Part shown: piece by piece, positions 17,440-30,334 of the stretch
How positions within the stretch are numbered: position 1 is the first letter of the stretch
How the letters are laid out: the number at the start of each line of letters is the position of its first letter
Assembly: GCF_029633865.1 (NCBI RefSeq)
Contig: NC_079217.1
Location: 60,480,993 to 60,544,992, forward strand
DNA: 64,000 nucleotides
From: Lampris incognitus
Lineage: Eukaryota; Chordata; Actinopteri; Lampriformes; Lampridae
Direction: 5' to 3'
The notes under the pieces: generated by a model
Databases searched by the model: none
The model's input: the letters and a program-made list of their open reading frames with translations, nothing else
What the model was told of the DNA's origin: nothing
Position numbers and translations under genes: made by a program

Positions 17440-20400
17440 GCTTACCAGGACCAAGGGAGATCCTAGTAAGCCGCCTTTCCTTCTCCCGTGGGTCCGAATC
17501 TCGCGGCCATCTTGTTCCTATTGCTTTAGTCTGGGCGGGCCAGAGACTTTCCCTTGGAGCCCTGATTGATTCCGGAGCAGATGATAGTTTTATGGACCTT
17601 GACTTTGCCTCGCAGGCAGACATTCCCCTTGAGTCTCTTGGGACCCCCATTGAGGCGTTTGCCTTGGATGACCGGAGATTAGCCTGTATCACACAGCGGA
17701 CCGTCCCCGTTACTCTCACCGTTGCTGGTAACCACACAGAGACAATGCAATTTTACATCATACGTTCCCCGCTTAATCCAGTTATCTTGGGACGCCCCTG
17801 GCTCAGACACCATGAACCCCACATCTCTTGGTCCACAGGCACAGTCCTTGGATGGGGCTCTACTTGCCATGCCCAATGCCTTCGTGCAGCTCCTAGTGCT
17901 ACGCCTTTGAGCTCGCCTACTCCCCTGCCTCCTGATCTCTCCTCCGTGCCCCCTGTGTATCATGACCTTGGTGAGGTATTTAGCAAGACCCGTGCTAAGT
18001 CACTCCCGCCTCACCGCCCGTATGATTGCGCCATTGATCTCCGTCCTGGGGCTACTCTTCCCAGTAGCCGCCTCTACAACTTGTCACTCCCTGAGAAGGC
18101 GGCCATGGATGAGTACATCACCGAGTCCCTTGCTGCAGGTCTCATCAAGCCCTCGTCTTCCTCTGTTGCTGCAGGGTTCTTTTTTGTGAAGAAGAAGGAC
18201 GGGGGACTTCGACCTTGTATTGACTACCGGCAACTGAACGCAATCACCATTAAGAACAAGTACCCGCTTCCACTTATGAGTTCGACTTTTGAGCCTCTCT
18301 CACAGGCGACCATCTTCACCAAGCTAGACCTGAGGAGCGCTTACCACCTCGTGCGAATCAGGGAAGGCGATGAGTGGAAGACCGCCTTCAAAACACCCCG
18401 AGGCCACTATGAGTACTTGGTGATGCCGTTCGGACTCACAAACGCACCAGCAGTGTTTCAGGCGTTTATGAACGACGTACTCCGTGACATGTTGGATGTG
18501 TTTGTCGTCGTTTACCTGGACGACATCCTCATTTTCTCCCAGTCTCTTGAGGAACACGTCCAGCATGTTCGCAGGGTACTGGAGCGCCTCCTCCAGAACC
18601 AACTCTACGTCAAGGCGGAGAAGTGCCTGTTTCACTCCCCCTCTGTGGATTACTTGGGATTCATCGTAGAGAAGGGACGGACCAGAGCAGATACCCGCAA
18701 GGTCCAGACAGTGGTGGACTGGCCGGAACCTACCAACCGTAAGGAGCTGCAGAGTTTTCTAGGGTTCGCAAATTTCTAACGGAGATTCATTCGCAACTAC
18801 AGCCAGCTGGCAGAACCGCTTACTGCGTTGACCTCCCCAGCCAAACCCTTCATCTGGTCTCCTGCTGCCAGCTCTGCTTTCCAAGTCCTCAAGACAAGGT
18901 TCACCTCGGCCCCAGTGCTGCTCCATCCTGACCCCAAGAGACAATTCGTGGTAGAGGTTGATGCCTCGGATTCAGGCGTAGGGGGGGTGCTCTCCCAGCG
19001 GTCGGCTGAGGACCAGAAACTCCATCCTTGCGCCTTTTTCTGCCGGCCGAGCAGAATTATGACGTTGGAAACCGGGAGTTACTGGCTGTAGTGGCTGCTC
19101 TGGAGGAATGGCGCCACTGGCTCGAGGGCGCTGAGCACCCGTTTCTCATCTGGACGGACCACAAGAACTTGACTCACCTGAGGGCAGCCAAACGTCTCAA
19201 CAGTCGTCAGGCTCGGTGGGCTGGCTTCCTTAGTCGTTTCAACTATGTAATGACTTACCGTCCTGGGACACGCAACGTAAAGGCTGACATCCTGTCTCGG
19301 CTACACCCGAAGGAAGGCGCGTTTGAAGAGCCTGAACCCATCCTCCCTGCGGCTAGAGTGGTCGGTGTGGTCACTTTTGGTCTTGAGTCGGCTGTTCGCA
19401 CTGCCCAACGTGCTCAACCCGCTCCGAGTAACGTGCCACCCCGTCGCCTCTTCGTCCCAGATGCTGTTCGGTCTCGAGTTCTTCAGTGGGGTCATAGCAG
19501 TCGTTTCTCCTGTCACCCAGGAGTTAGTCGTACCCAGTCGTTCATCGCTCGGCGCTTCTGGTGGCCAACTATGCGGGAGGATGTCAAGAGCTTTGTAGCG
19601 GCCTGCACTGTTTGCGCCCGCAGCAAGGCCTCTCACCAGGCGCCATCTGGTCTGTTGCAGCCACTCCCTATTCCTAGCCGCCCCTGGTCTCACGTGGCTT
19701 TGGATTTCGTTTCCGGACTACCACCTTCTCGGGGAAACACTGGTTCTCACCGTCATAGACCGTTTCAGCAAGGGCGTCCATCTGATAGCCCTTCCCAAAC
19801 TTCCTTCGGCTGCTGAGACCGCGGACCTCTTGATGCAACATGTCTTCCGGCTTCATGGCCTGCCATCAGATGTAGTCTCCGATAGAGGTCCTCAGTTCAC
19901 CTCACAAGTGTGGCGTGCATTTTGTAAAGGCATCGGAGCCACAGTAAGTCTGTCTTCGGGCTACCACCCCCAAACAAATGGTCAGACCGAGAGGGCAAAC
20001 CAGAGCATGGAGACAGCGTTGCGTTGTGTATGTAACAGCAAGCCCTCCACCTGGAGTGACTACCTACCGTGGGTAGAGTACGCCACCAATTCCCTGGTCA
20101 GCTCTGCATCTGGACTTTCTCCATTCGAGGCATCCCTGGGGTATCAACCTCCCCTGTTCGACCCACAGCAGGATGAAGTGGCCGTTCCCTCCGTACAGCT
20201 CCACTTGCGACGCTGTCAGCGTGTCTGGAGGACCATCCGGACAGCACTGCTCAAGGCTGGGGAGCGCGCTCGCAGAGGGGCTGACCGGCGACGTACCCCT
20301 GCGCCGGAGTACAAGAAGGGACAGAGGGTCTGGCTGTCCACGAAGGACGTTCCCCTCCAGACAACCGACAAGAAACTCTCGCCCCGCTTCATTGGTCCTT

Positions 20401-20776
20401 TTGAAGTCCAGAAAGTCCTGAGCCCGGCAGCTGTTCGGCTGAAGCTGCCTTCTTCCATGCACATTCATCCTGTCTTCCACGTCTCTCGAGTTAAGCCCGT
20501 CTCCAGCAGTCCTCTTATGCCCCCGGTTCCTGAGCCTCCGCCTCCGGAATTTGTAGATGGTCATCCTCAATGGAAGGTCCGCCGGCTGCTTAAAGTCCGG
20601 CGCTGCGGCCGCGGGTTCCAGTATCTCGCGGACTGGGCAGGTTATGGACCTGAGGAGCGCAGTTGGATTTCGCGGAAGCTCATTATGGATCCCTCTCTCC
20701 TCGCCGACTTCTACCGTGCCCACCCGGGGGCGCCAGGTCAGTCGCCAGGTGGCTCCCGTAGAGGGGGGGGGGGTAC
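17430..20776 (+). pseudogene. Gypsy-1 Pol (protease-RT-RNase H-integrase-chromodomain), broken
   Basis: Protease motif [12 protein letters not shown] near 17562-17594. Reverse transcriptase has YLDDIL at 18513-18530. A premature TAA at 18777 falls within a conserved GFANF-RRF stretch. RNase H continues to about 19045, where a small deletion shifts frame (TDHKNL near 19156-19173 is in the next frame). The integrase zinc region ([11 protein letters not shown]) spans 19516-19626. A second shift at about 19738 precedes SDRGPQFTS and [11 protein letters not shown] chromodomain ([19 protein letters not shown] to DPSLLADFY, about 20580-20715) ends the protein. The frame runs on into the 3' LTR to 20897, past a G-run at 20762-20773 that also serves as the polypurine tract. 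Confidence 0.88.
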
Positions 20777-21386
20777 TGTTACGTCTCGCCGCTCCACACC
20801 CGCTCTGCAGTGTAACCTTGGCCAAGGCTCAACGTCTCCCCGCTCTACACCCGCTCTGCAGTGTAAGCGTACCCGGAGCTCTGCCAACTCCACCTGATGC
20901 CTGTTTCCTCGTTACCCCTCCACTCACCTGTTGGCAATCACCTCCCTATATCTGGCTGTGTCACTCTCAGCTTGTTGCCAGTTCGTGCCGTTCCCTGGGA
21001 GAGTACTTGTGCTTGTCCTGCTCATCGAAGTTTGTTTACTTACCTGGATCTTCCCTGGAGATTTCTCTGTTGGACCTTCCTCGTTGCTCCCCTTCCCCTG
21101 TGCGCTGCTTTCCGTTTACGAAGAGGATTTCTTCACTCCAGCGTTGCTGTGATTTTCCGTTCTCCTTTGGTATCCTCCTGTTTACCCCCCTCCTGCCTGG
21201 ATTAAGGGCCGACTCCACTGTTCCCGGATTAAAGGGCGACTCCACGGTTCCCGGCTTAAAGGTGGACTTCGCGTTTCCTGGTGAAAGTGGACTTCCTGAG
21301 TTTTCTCTTCAATAAATTAGTCTGTTGGTCCCGCTATATTGTGCCTTCTGTGTTTGTGCTCTTGGGGTCGGGTGCAAACCCTAACA
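20777..21386 (+). repeat. Gypsy-1 3' LTR
   Basis: 610 bp, TGTTACGTC to CCCTAACA, preceded by the purine tract. Versus the 5' LTR: C to T in CCGCTCTACACC, C to T in TTAGTCTGTT, and one extra 25-bp repeat unit after GGTGGACTTC. AATAAA at 21311-21316. Confidence 0.9.
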
Positions 21387-21726
21387 GAAAAGACGTGAGA
21401 GAAGAGAACAGTTTGCAGTTGTCAATAATCTATACTCTATAATCTGGTCGGCAGAGCAGTGCTTGGTAAATTCATTGAGACAGAAACCGATCTGCCATTC
21501 AGTACAGGTTGTGGAGTTTAATTTGGTAGATGGTATTCATCTGTTGTCTGCACGTCGCTTGTTTCCTTGGCCTGTATATTTGAACGCCTTCGGTTCTCCT
21601 TGCCCGCTATGTCCTGTTGTAAATCCTGCCTTGGTGTTTACATGATTCGTTTTTGTATGAGAGTTTTATTATACTGGCTGCAAACTACTTTTCCTGTAAG
21701 GGACAATAAAGACACTTTGACTTTGA
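21387..21726 (+). mobile_element. LINE-type 3' tail closing the unit
   Basis: After the Gypsy-1 insertion the ancestral sequence resumes and ends GGGACAATAAAGACACTTTG followed by ACTTTGACTT, the microsatellite-like tail seen at 3' ends of CR1/L2-type LINEs and SINEs that share them. The short frame 21463-21645 is not convincing. The antisense LINE of the next unit begins at once. Confidence 0.5.
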
Positions 21727-22325
21727 CTTAAACCTCTGAGCCACCACTGCAGCACAGAGCTAAATCCGAGACAGCTGAGCCATAAGTGCTGTAGAGTTTC
21801 TTCATCATTACCGAAAAAACAGTGACTCTTTGCTCAGGGATCTACGTATATGTGCCACATGCCTGTTCATAGTCACATCCCCATGTACCACCTCCACTGC
21901 AGAGCTGCAGTGTGTTTCTTTATGGGGGTTTTGTACAGGGCATTCCATCTGCCTTTGGGAGATGAACCTGGTGTCAATACACTCAACCACCTCGCCTCCT
22001 GTACACTGGCTAGTTATGTTCTGTTGAGAATCTTTACAGTGACTGCATACAAGGCCTGCCTTGATGTTCTTGAGAAGTCCTGTAGATCTGGTGTTTTAAA
22101 AGACAGAAGGGGCCCGTTTTCTTCCTCCTGCTCTTCCACTGCAGCATGGATCCATAAAGATTGAAAAACAGACCGCATAACTGACTGATCCTCTCCACAC
22201 CCTGCTCCAAATGCCTCTCTGAAGAAATCAGGAAGTGCACTGATCACTTCCTCCAACAGCATCTCCATTAGACAAAAATATTTAAAACCAGTCCCTTGGC
22301 TCAAAATGGCAGCCGTTTTCCACAC
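21727..22325 (-). mobile_element. Antisense LINE ORF2 remnant, unit 2
   Basis: Counterpart of 1-600. The A-run near 21812 is one base shorter, which changes the frame around the FCNDEETLQHL segment. The 103-codon frame (22325-22014) is again open. Confidence 0.6.
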
Positions 22326-22616
22326 GCTATCTTAGTAAATCCAGCTCTTGTGAGGGATCGCCGTACACTGACGGATCTGAGAATCCTGCAGTGTATCAGT
22401 GGGTTACAGAACAGAGATTCATCTGCTACACTGCCATAGATCTGGGAGCAATCTCTCTTCTTGTTTTAGACTGTTCCCGAAGCTCGGAGGACAGCCTGAT
22501 AGAATGGTGTCGTAGTGAACTCCATGCCAGCTAGTTCCAGAAGGTGCAAGTGCTTGTCATAATTCAGGTTCACAATCCTACAAAGCAACACAGATGCAGT
22601 TTCACTTCAAAGCAGG

Positions 22617-23046
22617 TTTCCCCCCCCATTTTCTCCTCAATTGTATCCAGCCAATTACCCCACTCCTCTGAGCCATCCTGGTCGCTGCTCCACCCCCTCT
22701 GCCGATCAGGAGAGGGCTGCAGACTACCACATACCTCCTCCGATACATGTGGAGTCGCCAACCGCTTCTTTTCACCTGATATTGAGGAGTTTCGCCAGGG
22801 GTATGTAGTACATGGGAGTATCACGCTATTCCCCCCAGCCCCCCCCTAACAGGCGCCCCGACCGACCAGAGGAGGCACTAGTGCAGTGACCAGGACACAT
22901 ACCCACATCTGGCTTCCCACCTGCAGATGCAGCCAATTGTGTCTCCAGGGACACCCGAACAAGCCAAAGGTGACACGGGGATTCGAACCGGCGATCTCCG
23001 TGTTGGTAGGCAAAGGAATAGACTGCGATGCTACCTGGTTACCCCC
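22617..23046 (-). mobile_element. tRNA-derived SINE, antisense, unit 2
   Basis: Counterpart of 893-1306, keeping the bases before the B box (GGCGATCTCCGTG) that unit 1 lost. Confidence 0.8.
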
Positions 23047-23067
23047 AAAACTGTTGTTTATGATATA

Positions 23068-25060
23068 TAGTCCTTTGAGCTCCTTATCTTAGGTCAAGGA
23101 AATATGACAATAATAACAAAAATATATTACTGTTAAGAATAACAATAAAGATAATAATAAATGAGGTACGTTAGTGTAAAACAAAGAGAACGAGAAAAAA
23201 TGTATATAAAGACAGATACAAGCATAAATGAGAGCAAAGTGTACTGCATATATGTATGGGCCATTACGGTGCATAATAAGTTGTTGGGGGTTTGAAGATT
23301 TTCAGTGTGCTACCAAACTGTAGGATTTAGCTGTTCCATTGTATTAATCGTCTCATCTGGGTAGTCATTCTGGGGAAAGGGAGGTCAGACTCTTAACAGA
23401 AGAGGTCAGAGGCTGCCAATTTATCTGTCGAACCTGGTATGGAGAATTTGATCTTTTCCAACTCCAAAACAGACATGGTATCACGCAGCCAAGAAGTGGT
23501 AGGTGGGGGTAACAGTTTCTTCCATAGTAAAAGTGTTCACCGATGGGCTATTACAGAGGTGAATGAGATTATATTGGCTTGCATCACTGACATATTTTTG
23601 CCAGGGTCAGGTACACCAAATATAGCAGTCAGTAGGGATGGTTCTATTGCTTGCTCTAATATTACTGAAATGACTTGAAAGTAAGATTTCCAATACTCCC
23701 CCAGTCTCGGACATGACCAGGACATGTGAGTGAGATTACAAGGAGCCTGATAACATCTGTCACAGGTGTTAGCTATATTCAGGTATATCCTGGCAAGTTT
23801 AGATTTACTACAGTGTGCCCTGTGAACTATTTTGAATTGTATGAGTTGAAATTTTGCACAAGATGAACAAGATTTTATTTCTTTCAGCGCCTTAGCCCAC
23901 CGATCATCAGGCATGATAATGTCAAGTTCTGTTTCCCATTCTGTTTTAATTTTCAGCAAAACTGGAAGTGTATCTGGAGCTAGGAAGTTATATAAAAACG
24001 ACATATGCTGTCTTGTCATTTTTATCACCATTAAATGCTTATCAATTCCCGATGAGGGTGGGGCATCTGGAAAAGAAGGTGTGTTTGATTTGAGGAAATG
24101 CCAAATTTGGAAGTACCTGAAGTGGTCAGATTGCTGTAGGTTGAAGGTATTACACAACTGAGCAAAGCTGGAAAATGTGCCTTCACTATAGAAATCACCT
24201 AGTGTACCTTGTCTGTCCTAAAAAGAAAATCTGGCATCAATCTTAGCGGGTTTGAACAGTTCATTATTACATATTGGGGTGTTAAGGGGGGGCGCATGTT
24301 CCAACCACAGTGTTGTTTGATTTGTTGCCAGATTTTCAAAGTGGATATGACTATCGGCGTATCCGTCTATTGTTTGGGTTTAAGTCTGTTAGCAAAGCAT
24401 ACCAAAGCGTTTAAGCAGGAGGAGTAACATGAATGTGATTCCACCACTTGGTTTCAGGACAGACAATGTGACATTTTTGCATGTTGGCTGCCCATTAGTA
24501 AAATTGCAAATTTGGTTATCCTAAACCTCCCTCCAATCTACCCCTCTGTAATAGGGGTTTTTGAAGCCTTGGTGATTTATTGCCCCATATAAATGAGGAA
24601 AACATACTGTTAATGCTACGAAAAAAATGACCTATGGAGGAAAAGAGGCAAACATTGAAATAGGTACAGATATTGAGGGACAATATTCTTGTTTATACAT
24701 TGTAGTCTCCCTGCCAGTGTGATCTGCAAGCTGTTCCACCTTTGAAGATCTTCTAACTTGTGTTGTTGGCACAGAAAAATTGTTGTCAAATAGTAGTGAT
24801 ATATTTTGGGAAATGTTGATTCCTAAATATTTAAAGGTTGTTGGGGAAAGAGTGAATGGCAAATCAGATCGTGTAATATCCCCTGCCAGCTGATTGGTTC
24901 GGGTGGGGGGGGGGGGTAAATCCCTTTTTCCTATACTGAGCTTATATCCAGAGAAAGTGCCAAATGTTTTGAGAGTGTCTAAAAAAAATGGAATGGCTGT
25001 TTTTGGATCTGATACATAAAGTAACAAATCATCTGCATACAAGGACACTTTATCCTCAAT
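23068..25060 (-). mobile_element. L1a fragment, antisense, unit 2
   Basis: Same LINE as 1402-3520, with YADD near 25037 and the Cys-rich end near 23720-23760. Its terminal ~200 bp and A-tail are missing: TATATAGTCC joins two TAGTC sites seen in unit 1 (1331 and 1526). The catalytic-box frame and the following TFKYLGINIS piece are in one open frame here (25048-24632, 138 codons), unlike unit 1. Confidence 0.8.
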
Positions 25061-25376
25061 TCATTATTCCCATTGGTCACGTGACTTTCTGGTTGCCGCC
25101 ATGTTGGATCACAACCGAGCTATGGATACATGTAGCAACTGTTTGATATTCTATGCAACGTGTGTTCTCGCTGCTTGTTTTTGCTCGAAAGTACGTTTAT
25201 AAGTTAAAAGTTAATTCTTACTTCGTAAAATGATTGCCTGCTGCCTTTTATTATCTAGGGAACAGGTTTTTTTAAACTTTAAGTACCTGGCTCTGACAGG
25301 AGTAGGAAAAATTCTTCGAGTTAGTTCCTATCGTTTTAGGCCATAAGCCTACCCGATCAAAAGGAGTTCATCGATC

Positions 25377-26490
25377 ATGGTAAACTTTTTTGCAGTCGTT
25401 GGGTGTTCAAACAGAATTGGAAGTGACAAGAAATCTTTGTTCAGATTACCAAAAGTTATCACACATCACGGTGAAGATGCTAAATTAATTTCAGAAGAGA
25501 GACGTCTGTCTGGTTGGCTCAGATTAGCAGATCAGATTTGACCACGAGAAGCAAACCAAAACCAGGGTTTGTTCACATCACTTCGTCTCCGGGAAACCAG
25601 CTGCTCTTTTCCACAAGGTGAACATAGACTGGGCACCTACTTTAAACTTGGGACACAACAAATTCAGGCCTCCTGCAGATTCATCACTGAAAAGAATCGT
25701 TAGAGGTCAAAAATGGAGCAACATCAGGCAAACCAAGATGAAGGCAATCAGACCCCTGTCAAGTTACCGAACGATAAGGACGGATATATCGAAACCACAC
25801 TGGTAACCAAGGATGTTTCTTGTCAAACTGATATGACCTGTGAGGAGATTTATGACTTGGAGAGAAGGTATGAAAATGCGGTAGCAAAGCTTGATAAGTT
25901 ATCCTTTACTGAAGAATGATTGAAGGAAGACGACAAAAAAAGTTGCAGTATACACAGGGCTTCCAAATTTTCTCACCCTGTCTTCAGTATTTAGCCTTTT
26001 TGAGCCATATATACCTTTAGCATAGGGCTCTTTATTGACAAAATTTCAGCAGTTGATGGTCCTTTTACTGTGACTGAGGCTTAATCTGTCTGTCGAAGAT
26101 ATAGCATACAGATTGGATTTATCCAAGTCTACCATATCAAGAATATTCCTACGGATGCTAGACGTTGCCTTTTTTAGGTTTTCATTTTTTATTATAGATG
26201 GCCAGAAAGAGAAGAAATATGGAAAACAACACCACTTCCACTTCGACAGCATTGAGGGACCAAAGTGACAGTAGTGATAGACTGCTTTGATGTTTTTATG
26301 GAGAAACCTTTGTGTTTACTTGCAAGGGTACAAACATTTTCAGCATATAAGCATCACAATACCGTAACATTTTTGATTGGAATTTCTGCACAAGGAGTTA
26401 TAACATTCATCTCTAAGACATGGGGTGGAAGAGCCAGTGATAAATTCTTCACTGAAATTGTGGACTGCTGGATAATATTGTATGTTTTGT
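25377..26490 (+). pseudogene. THAP-DDE transposase pseudogene, unit 2
   Basis: ATG at 25377. One base is missing near 25504 relative to unit 1 (GAGACGTCTG), so the THAP frame ends early. The middle piece (CQTDMTCEEIYDLERRYENA) lies in 25713-25919, and the catalytic-region pieces ([20 protein letters not shown]) lie in 26265-26492, one open frame. The second Asp and the Glu are deleted. Confidence 0.65.
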
Positions 26491-26760
26491 AGCCATTATA
26501 TCTTTATATGCATCAAGTGCCACTTTTTCATGGGTTCATCCTCATCTTATTGCCTCAGTAGTGAAACTATATGAGGGTAGCAAATTTTCTTAATCAGGCT
26601 TTGAGAAGGGCACTTGATATTTGTCCTACAGCAAGATTTTAATGTTGATGAGGAGATATGTCCTGCCTTGAATTATAGCCAAAGCTAAGATTTTGCCTGT
26701 TCCCGGGTTAGCTCTTCAACACATTTAATTTGCTCATCAGTTACACTCAGGTCAATCTTG
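26474..26760 (-). pseudogene. YqaJ-type nuclease remnant, unit 2
   Basis: Minus-strand N-terminal remnant as in unit 1 (TREQAKS-type start region near 26700), cut by L1b at 26761. The catalytic half is absent. Confidence 0.55.
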
Positions 26761-28918
26761 CAATTTGCCCTCGCCATAGAACCCCTGGCAATAAACTTCT
26801 CTCCAATCCTCTCATTAAAGGTCTAATTAGACACGGACACGAACACAAACTGTCTTTATATGCAGATGATTTATTGTTATACATAGCCGACCTTTCTGTT
26901 TCTGTCCCCGCAGCCCTTGCCACTTTCACATCCTTCGGTCACTTATCAGGGTGTAAACGGAATTTTAGTAAAAGTGAATTGATGCCACTTAATGTGGCCG
27001 CCAAAGGTTTCTCTCTACATAACTGTCAATTTAAAACGGTTTATAATACTTTCACCTATCTCGGTGTACATGTCCAAAACAGACCTGAAAACCTCTTTCA
27101 GGCCAACTTTGTCCCCCTTTTAACCCGAACTAAGGACGATTTGGAACACTGGTCATTGCTGCACCTCTCTTTAGTCGCAAGAATTAATTCTATTAAAATG
27201 AACACCCTCCCTAAATTCCTATATTGCTTTCAATGCCTACTGATTTCTCCTCCCAATGAGTTTTTTGAAAAGATTGGTGGCCTAATTTTACCTTTTATAT
27301 GGGATGGAAAGTCTCATAGAATGCGAAAACAGCTCTTGCAGAGGCCCAAGTCAGACGGAGGCCTAGCGCTACCAGATTTCAGGTCAAGTAAAGTCAAGTC
27401 AATTTTATTTGTATAGCCCAATATCGCAAATTAATAAATTGCCTCAGTGGGCTTAACAGCAACACAACATCCTGTCCTTAGACCCTCTCATTAGATAAGG
27501 AACAACTCCCTAAAAACAAAAACCCCTTAAACAGGGAGGAAAAATAGGAAGAAACCTCGGGGAGAGCAACAGAGAAGTGATCTCTCTCCCAAGACGGACA
27601 ATGTGCAATGGATTTTGTGTTTACATAATTTACACAATAAAACATTGAAAGAGGATAACAGAATCCAGGTCCTACTACTGGGCTGCTAATCTCAGGATTA
27701 TTCAGTTCTGGTTGCAGAGCAAAGAAATATCCACACCCCCAGTTTGGCTAGAGATGGAGGCCGCCTCATGTGCACCGGCGTCATTGTCTTCCCTCGCTCA
27801 CTCTTCCATTACAGGCCCTCATCACTTCTTCACTAAAAATGTATGTGTCAAAACAACATTGAGGATCTGGAACCAATTTAGACGCCATTTTGGGTTTCAG
27901 ACAACTTCTTTTGATGCCCCGGTGGCTTCAAATCCGGCTTTTCCCCCATCTATGGTGGACAGTGCCCTCTCAATGTGGTCTAGTTTTGTTATTAAAAGGT
28001 TCAGAGATCTCTAGTATATTAATAATAAATTTCCTACATTTGAGCTACTCTCAACCAAATTCGGGCTTCCCAGACATCATTATTTTAGGTACTTACAGAT
28101 CCAGAGTTATATCTGCAGCATATATCCTCGATTCCCCGCTCTTGCTGGTGACACACAGTTTTGACACTTTTCTTACCCCCCTTCCTACTCTAAAAAGTAC
28201 CCTGACATTAGCCTATAGACAAATTTGTTCTCTACAGGCCACCTCATGAAACAATATTAAATCTTCATGGGAGGTAGAACTGGGTGAGGAAATATCTGAC
28301 CAATTATGGGTAGAGGCACTCAGAAGGGTACACACCTCCTCTATCTGTGCTCGACACAGCCTCATCTAATGCAAACTCATTCACAGGCCTCACTGGACCA
28401 AAGCAAGATTATCCAAAATGTACAAAGATGTTAGCCCTAACTGTGTTAAGTGTAACCAATCTCCTGCAAATCATGTTCATATGTTTTGGGGTTGCCCACC
28501 TCTTGTTGGTTTTTGGGAAGACATATTTAACACACTCTCTGAAATAAGAGGCACAAGTTGAACCAGACCCACTCATCACCCTATTTGGGGTTGCCTCACC
28601 CACATTACAATTGACCAAAATGGACATAGTTGCCTTTGTCACCCTGTTGGTGAGACAATTGATCTTACTTAGACGGAAATCTCTGGCACCCCCTTCCCAT
28701 GCTCTCTGGATTAAAGCTGTTTTAAATTGCATAAAGCTGGAAAAAATCAGACATACACTTAGAGGATCCATATTTTGTGTTGTTTGGACTCCCGCCTTTT
28801 CTCGTATTAAGCCATTACACCTCCCTGCAGGTCCAGAGTGATGTCTAACCATTTTTTATAGTATATAAAAAAAGAAATATTCAAGAATAAAGAAAAATTT
28901 ATGTCAAAAAAAAAAAGA
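26761..28918 (+). mobile_element. L1b fragment, sense, unit 2
   Basis: Counterpart of 5214-7375: an open reverse transcriptase piece within 26730-27416, the C-terminal Cys/His segment near 28439-28498, an A-rich tail to 28918, and the family B insertion at 27386-27665. Confidence 0.8.
27386..27665 (+). mobile_element. Family B repeat, copy 1, unit 2
   Basis: Same insertion as 5839-6118, with CAGGTC at 27380-27385 and 27666-27671. Confidence 0.75.
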
Positions 28919-30040
28919 AGAAAAGCCAATCAATGCTTGGCAGAGAAGTACTTTATTATTTGCAAGCCTGTAAGGTCTACCTTGAACAGTAGAAATGAAC
29001 TGGTCACCAGCTGTAGACACAAAAAAATATCTGCTTTGCCATTATAAACAAGCCATTGTCTTTATTACCCCCCCCCATTAGATGATATACATGTGATGAC
29101 CTTTATAGATGTTATATTTTATATTTCAAACGTCTGCTCTTTCAACTGTGCTCCAGCCCCACTCCACTATATGATATACATAAAGTACTCCACCGGATGG
29201 TATTTTGTTATATTTTGAATGTATGCTTTTTCAACAGTGCCCCGGCCCTTTAAGTCCACACTTTTTCAAAACGAGCCCCAGTCTTTCCCGCCATTGGTTG
29301 TAAGGATTCTGTAGTTATTTTTGAAATGTTTCCTCTCCTCTCATTGGTTGCCGTGCACTGTAACTAGGGGCATGGCGCGGGGCAGCATGGCATTTATTGG
29401 CGGTATCTTCTATCTTCTTTGTTGTTTAACCACCTTAGCAGCTTGTACTACTATGAATGAAAGTTTTTTTCCCCTGCATCTATCTTTATATATACGTAAG
29501 TGCTCAACAAATGAGCGGAATATCAATATAGATGTAGGGAAAAAAACGTTTAATACAAAGCAGTACAAGCTTGTTTCATGCGTCGCACACTCAACAGCTG
29601 CTAATGTGATTCAGCAAAGAAACAACACAGTTTATGTTGCCCCACGTCATGCTCCTGATTTCGGTGGACAGCACAATTGGAAGGGCAGGCAGTTAAAATA
29701 TAAAAAAATACAACATCTAATAAATGTCACACGTGTGTCATCTAATCGGGAGGGGGGTGAGAGAATAATAAAGACATTTTACTTGTAGTTACAAAGAAGA
29801 TATTTTTTCAGTGTTTACAGCTGATGGCCAATTTGTTCCTACTATTCAAGGTGGACATTTTGGGTGGACAGCACAGTTGGAAGGGCAGGCAGTGATCAGC
29901 TAATTGACAGCTGATGATTGCTTATGGCATGAAACAGGCTTGTACTGTCTCATAAAGAATGCACTTGACTCTGGATATATTTATATATATAAATAACACT
30001 CAGCAGTTCATACTGAGGGGTGCTCTTCCTGATGTATTCA
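28919..30040. other. Unrecognised intergenic segment, unit 2
   Basis: Counterpart of 7376-8514, with the degenerate tandem duplication (about 29085-29245) and the hairpin-forming repeat (about 29460-29550). The AT/TTTA microsatellite near 29975 is shorter than in units 1 and 3. No gene seen. Confidence 0.6.
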
Positions 30041-30285
30041 TTATTTGTATAGCCCAATATCACAAATTTGTGTCAGTGGGCTTTACAGCAACACAACACC
30101 CTGTCCTTAGACCCTCACATCGGATAAGGAACAACTCCCTAAAAAACCCCTTTAACAGGGAGAACAAATAGGAAGAAACCTCAGGGAGAGCAACAGAGGA
30201 GGGATCTCTCTCCCAAGACGGACAACGTGCAATGGATGTTGTGTTCATACAATTTACAGAATACAACATTGAAAGAGGGTAAACA
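30041..30285 (+). mobile_element. Family B repeat, copy 2, unit 2
   Basis: Counterpart of 8515-8768. About a dozen bases (CACATTACAAAT region) are missing near 30060. Confidence 0.75.
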
Positions 30286-30334
30286 GTGGTCCTGACACTC
30301 ACTAACCCCTCGGCCCCCCATCTTTTCATTTATC

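Larger units (their letters stand above)
15726..21386 (+). mobile_element. Gypsy-1, full-length chromodomain Ty3/Gypsy element
   Basis: Two LTRs (15726-16310 and 20777-21386) enclose gag, protease, reverse transcriptase, RNase H, integrase and a chromodomain, in that order, as in Sushi-type chromoviruses. A 5-bp GAAAA duplication flanks it (15721-15725, 21387-21391). Unit 2 shows the empty site (near 39781). The LTRs differ by two substitutions that I can see plus one 25-bp repeat unit, so insertion is recent relative to the array. Pol is broken in three places. Confidence 0.92.
1..21726. repeat. Tandem unit 1 of a composite array
   Basis: The first 21.7 kb repeats, in the same order and orientation, from 21727, from 40121 and (left end trimmed) from about 56547. 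Matching landmarks include the opening CTTAAACCTCTGAGCC, the antisense SINE, both L1 pieces, the THAP transposon and the coiled-coil gene. This copy is the longest because it carries Gypsy-1 (15726-21386) and about 1.4 kb (13119-14572) absent from units 2 and 3. It lacks the body of Gypsy-2, keeping only a solo LTR. Confidence 0.95.
25061..26760 (+). mobile_element. THAP/YqaJ transposon remnant, unit 2
   Basis: Counterpart of 3521-5213, with the same 760-bp internal deletion and no visible terminal inverted repeats. Confidence 0.7.

Noticed and set aside
17420..17450. Classical heptamer -1 frameshift site between Gypsy-1 gag and pol
   Set aside because: Only a weak AAAA slip site is visible before the stop. 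No clear X XXY YYZ heptamer or strong downstream stem could be established by eye.
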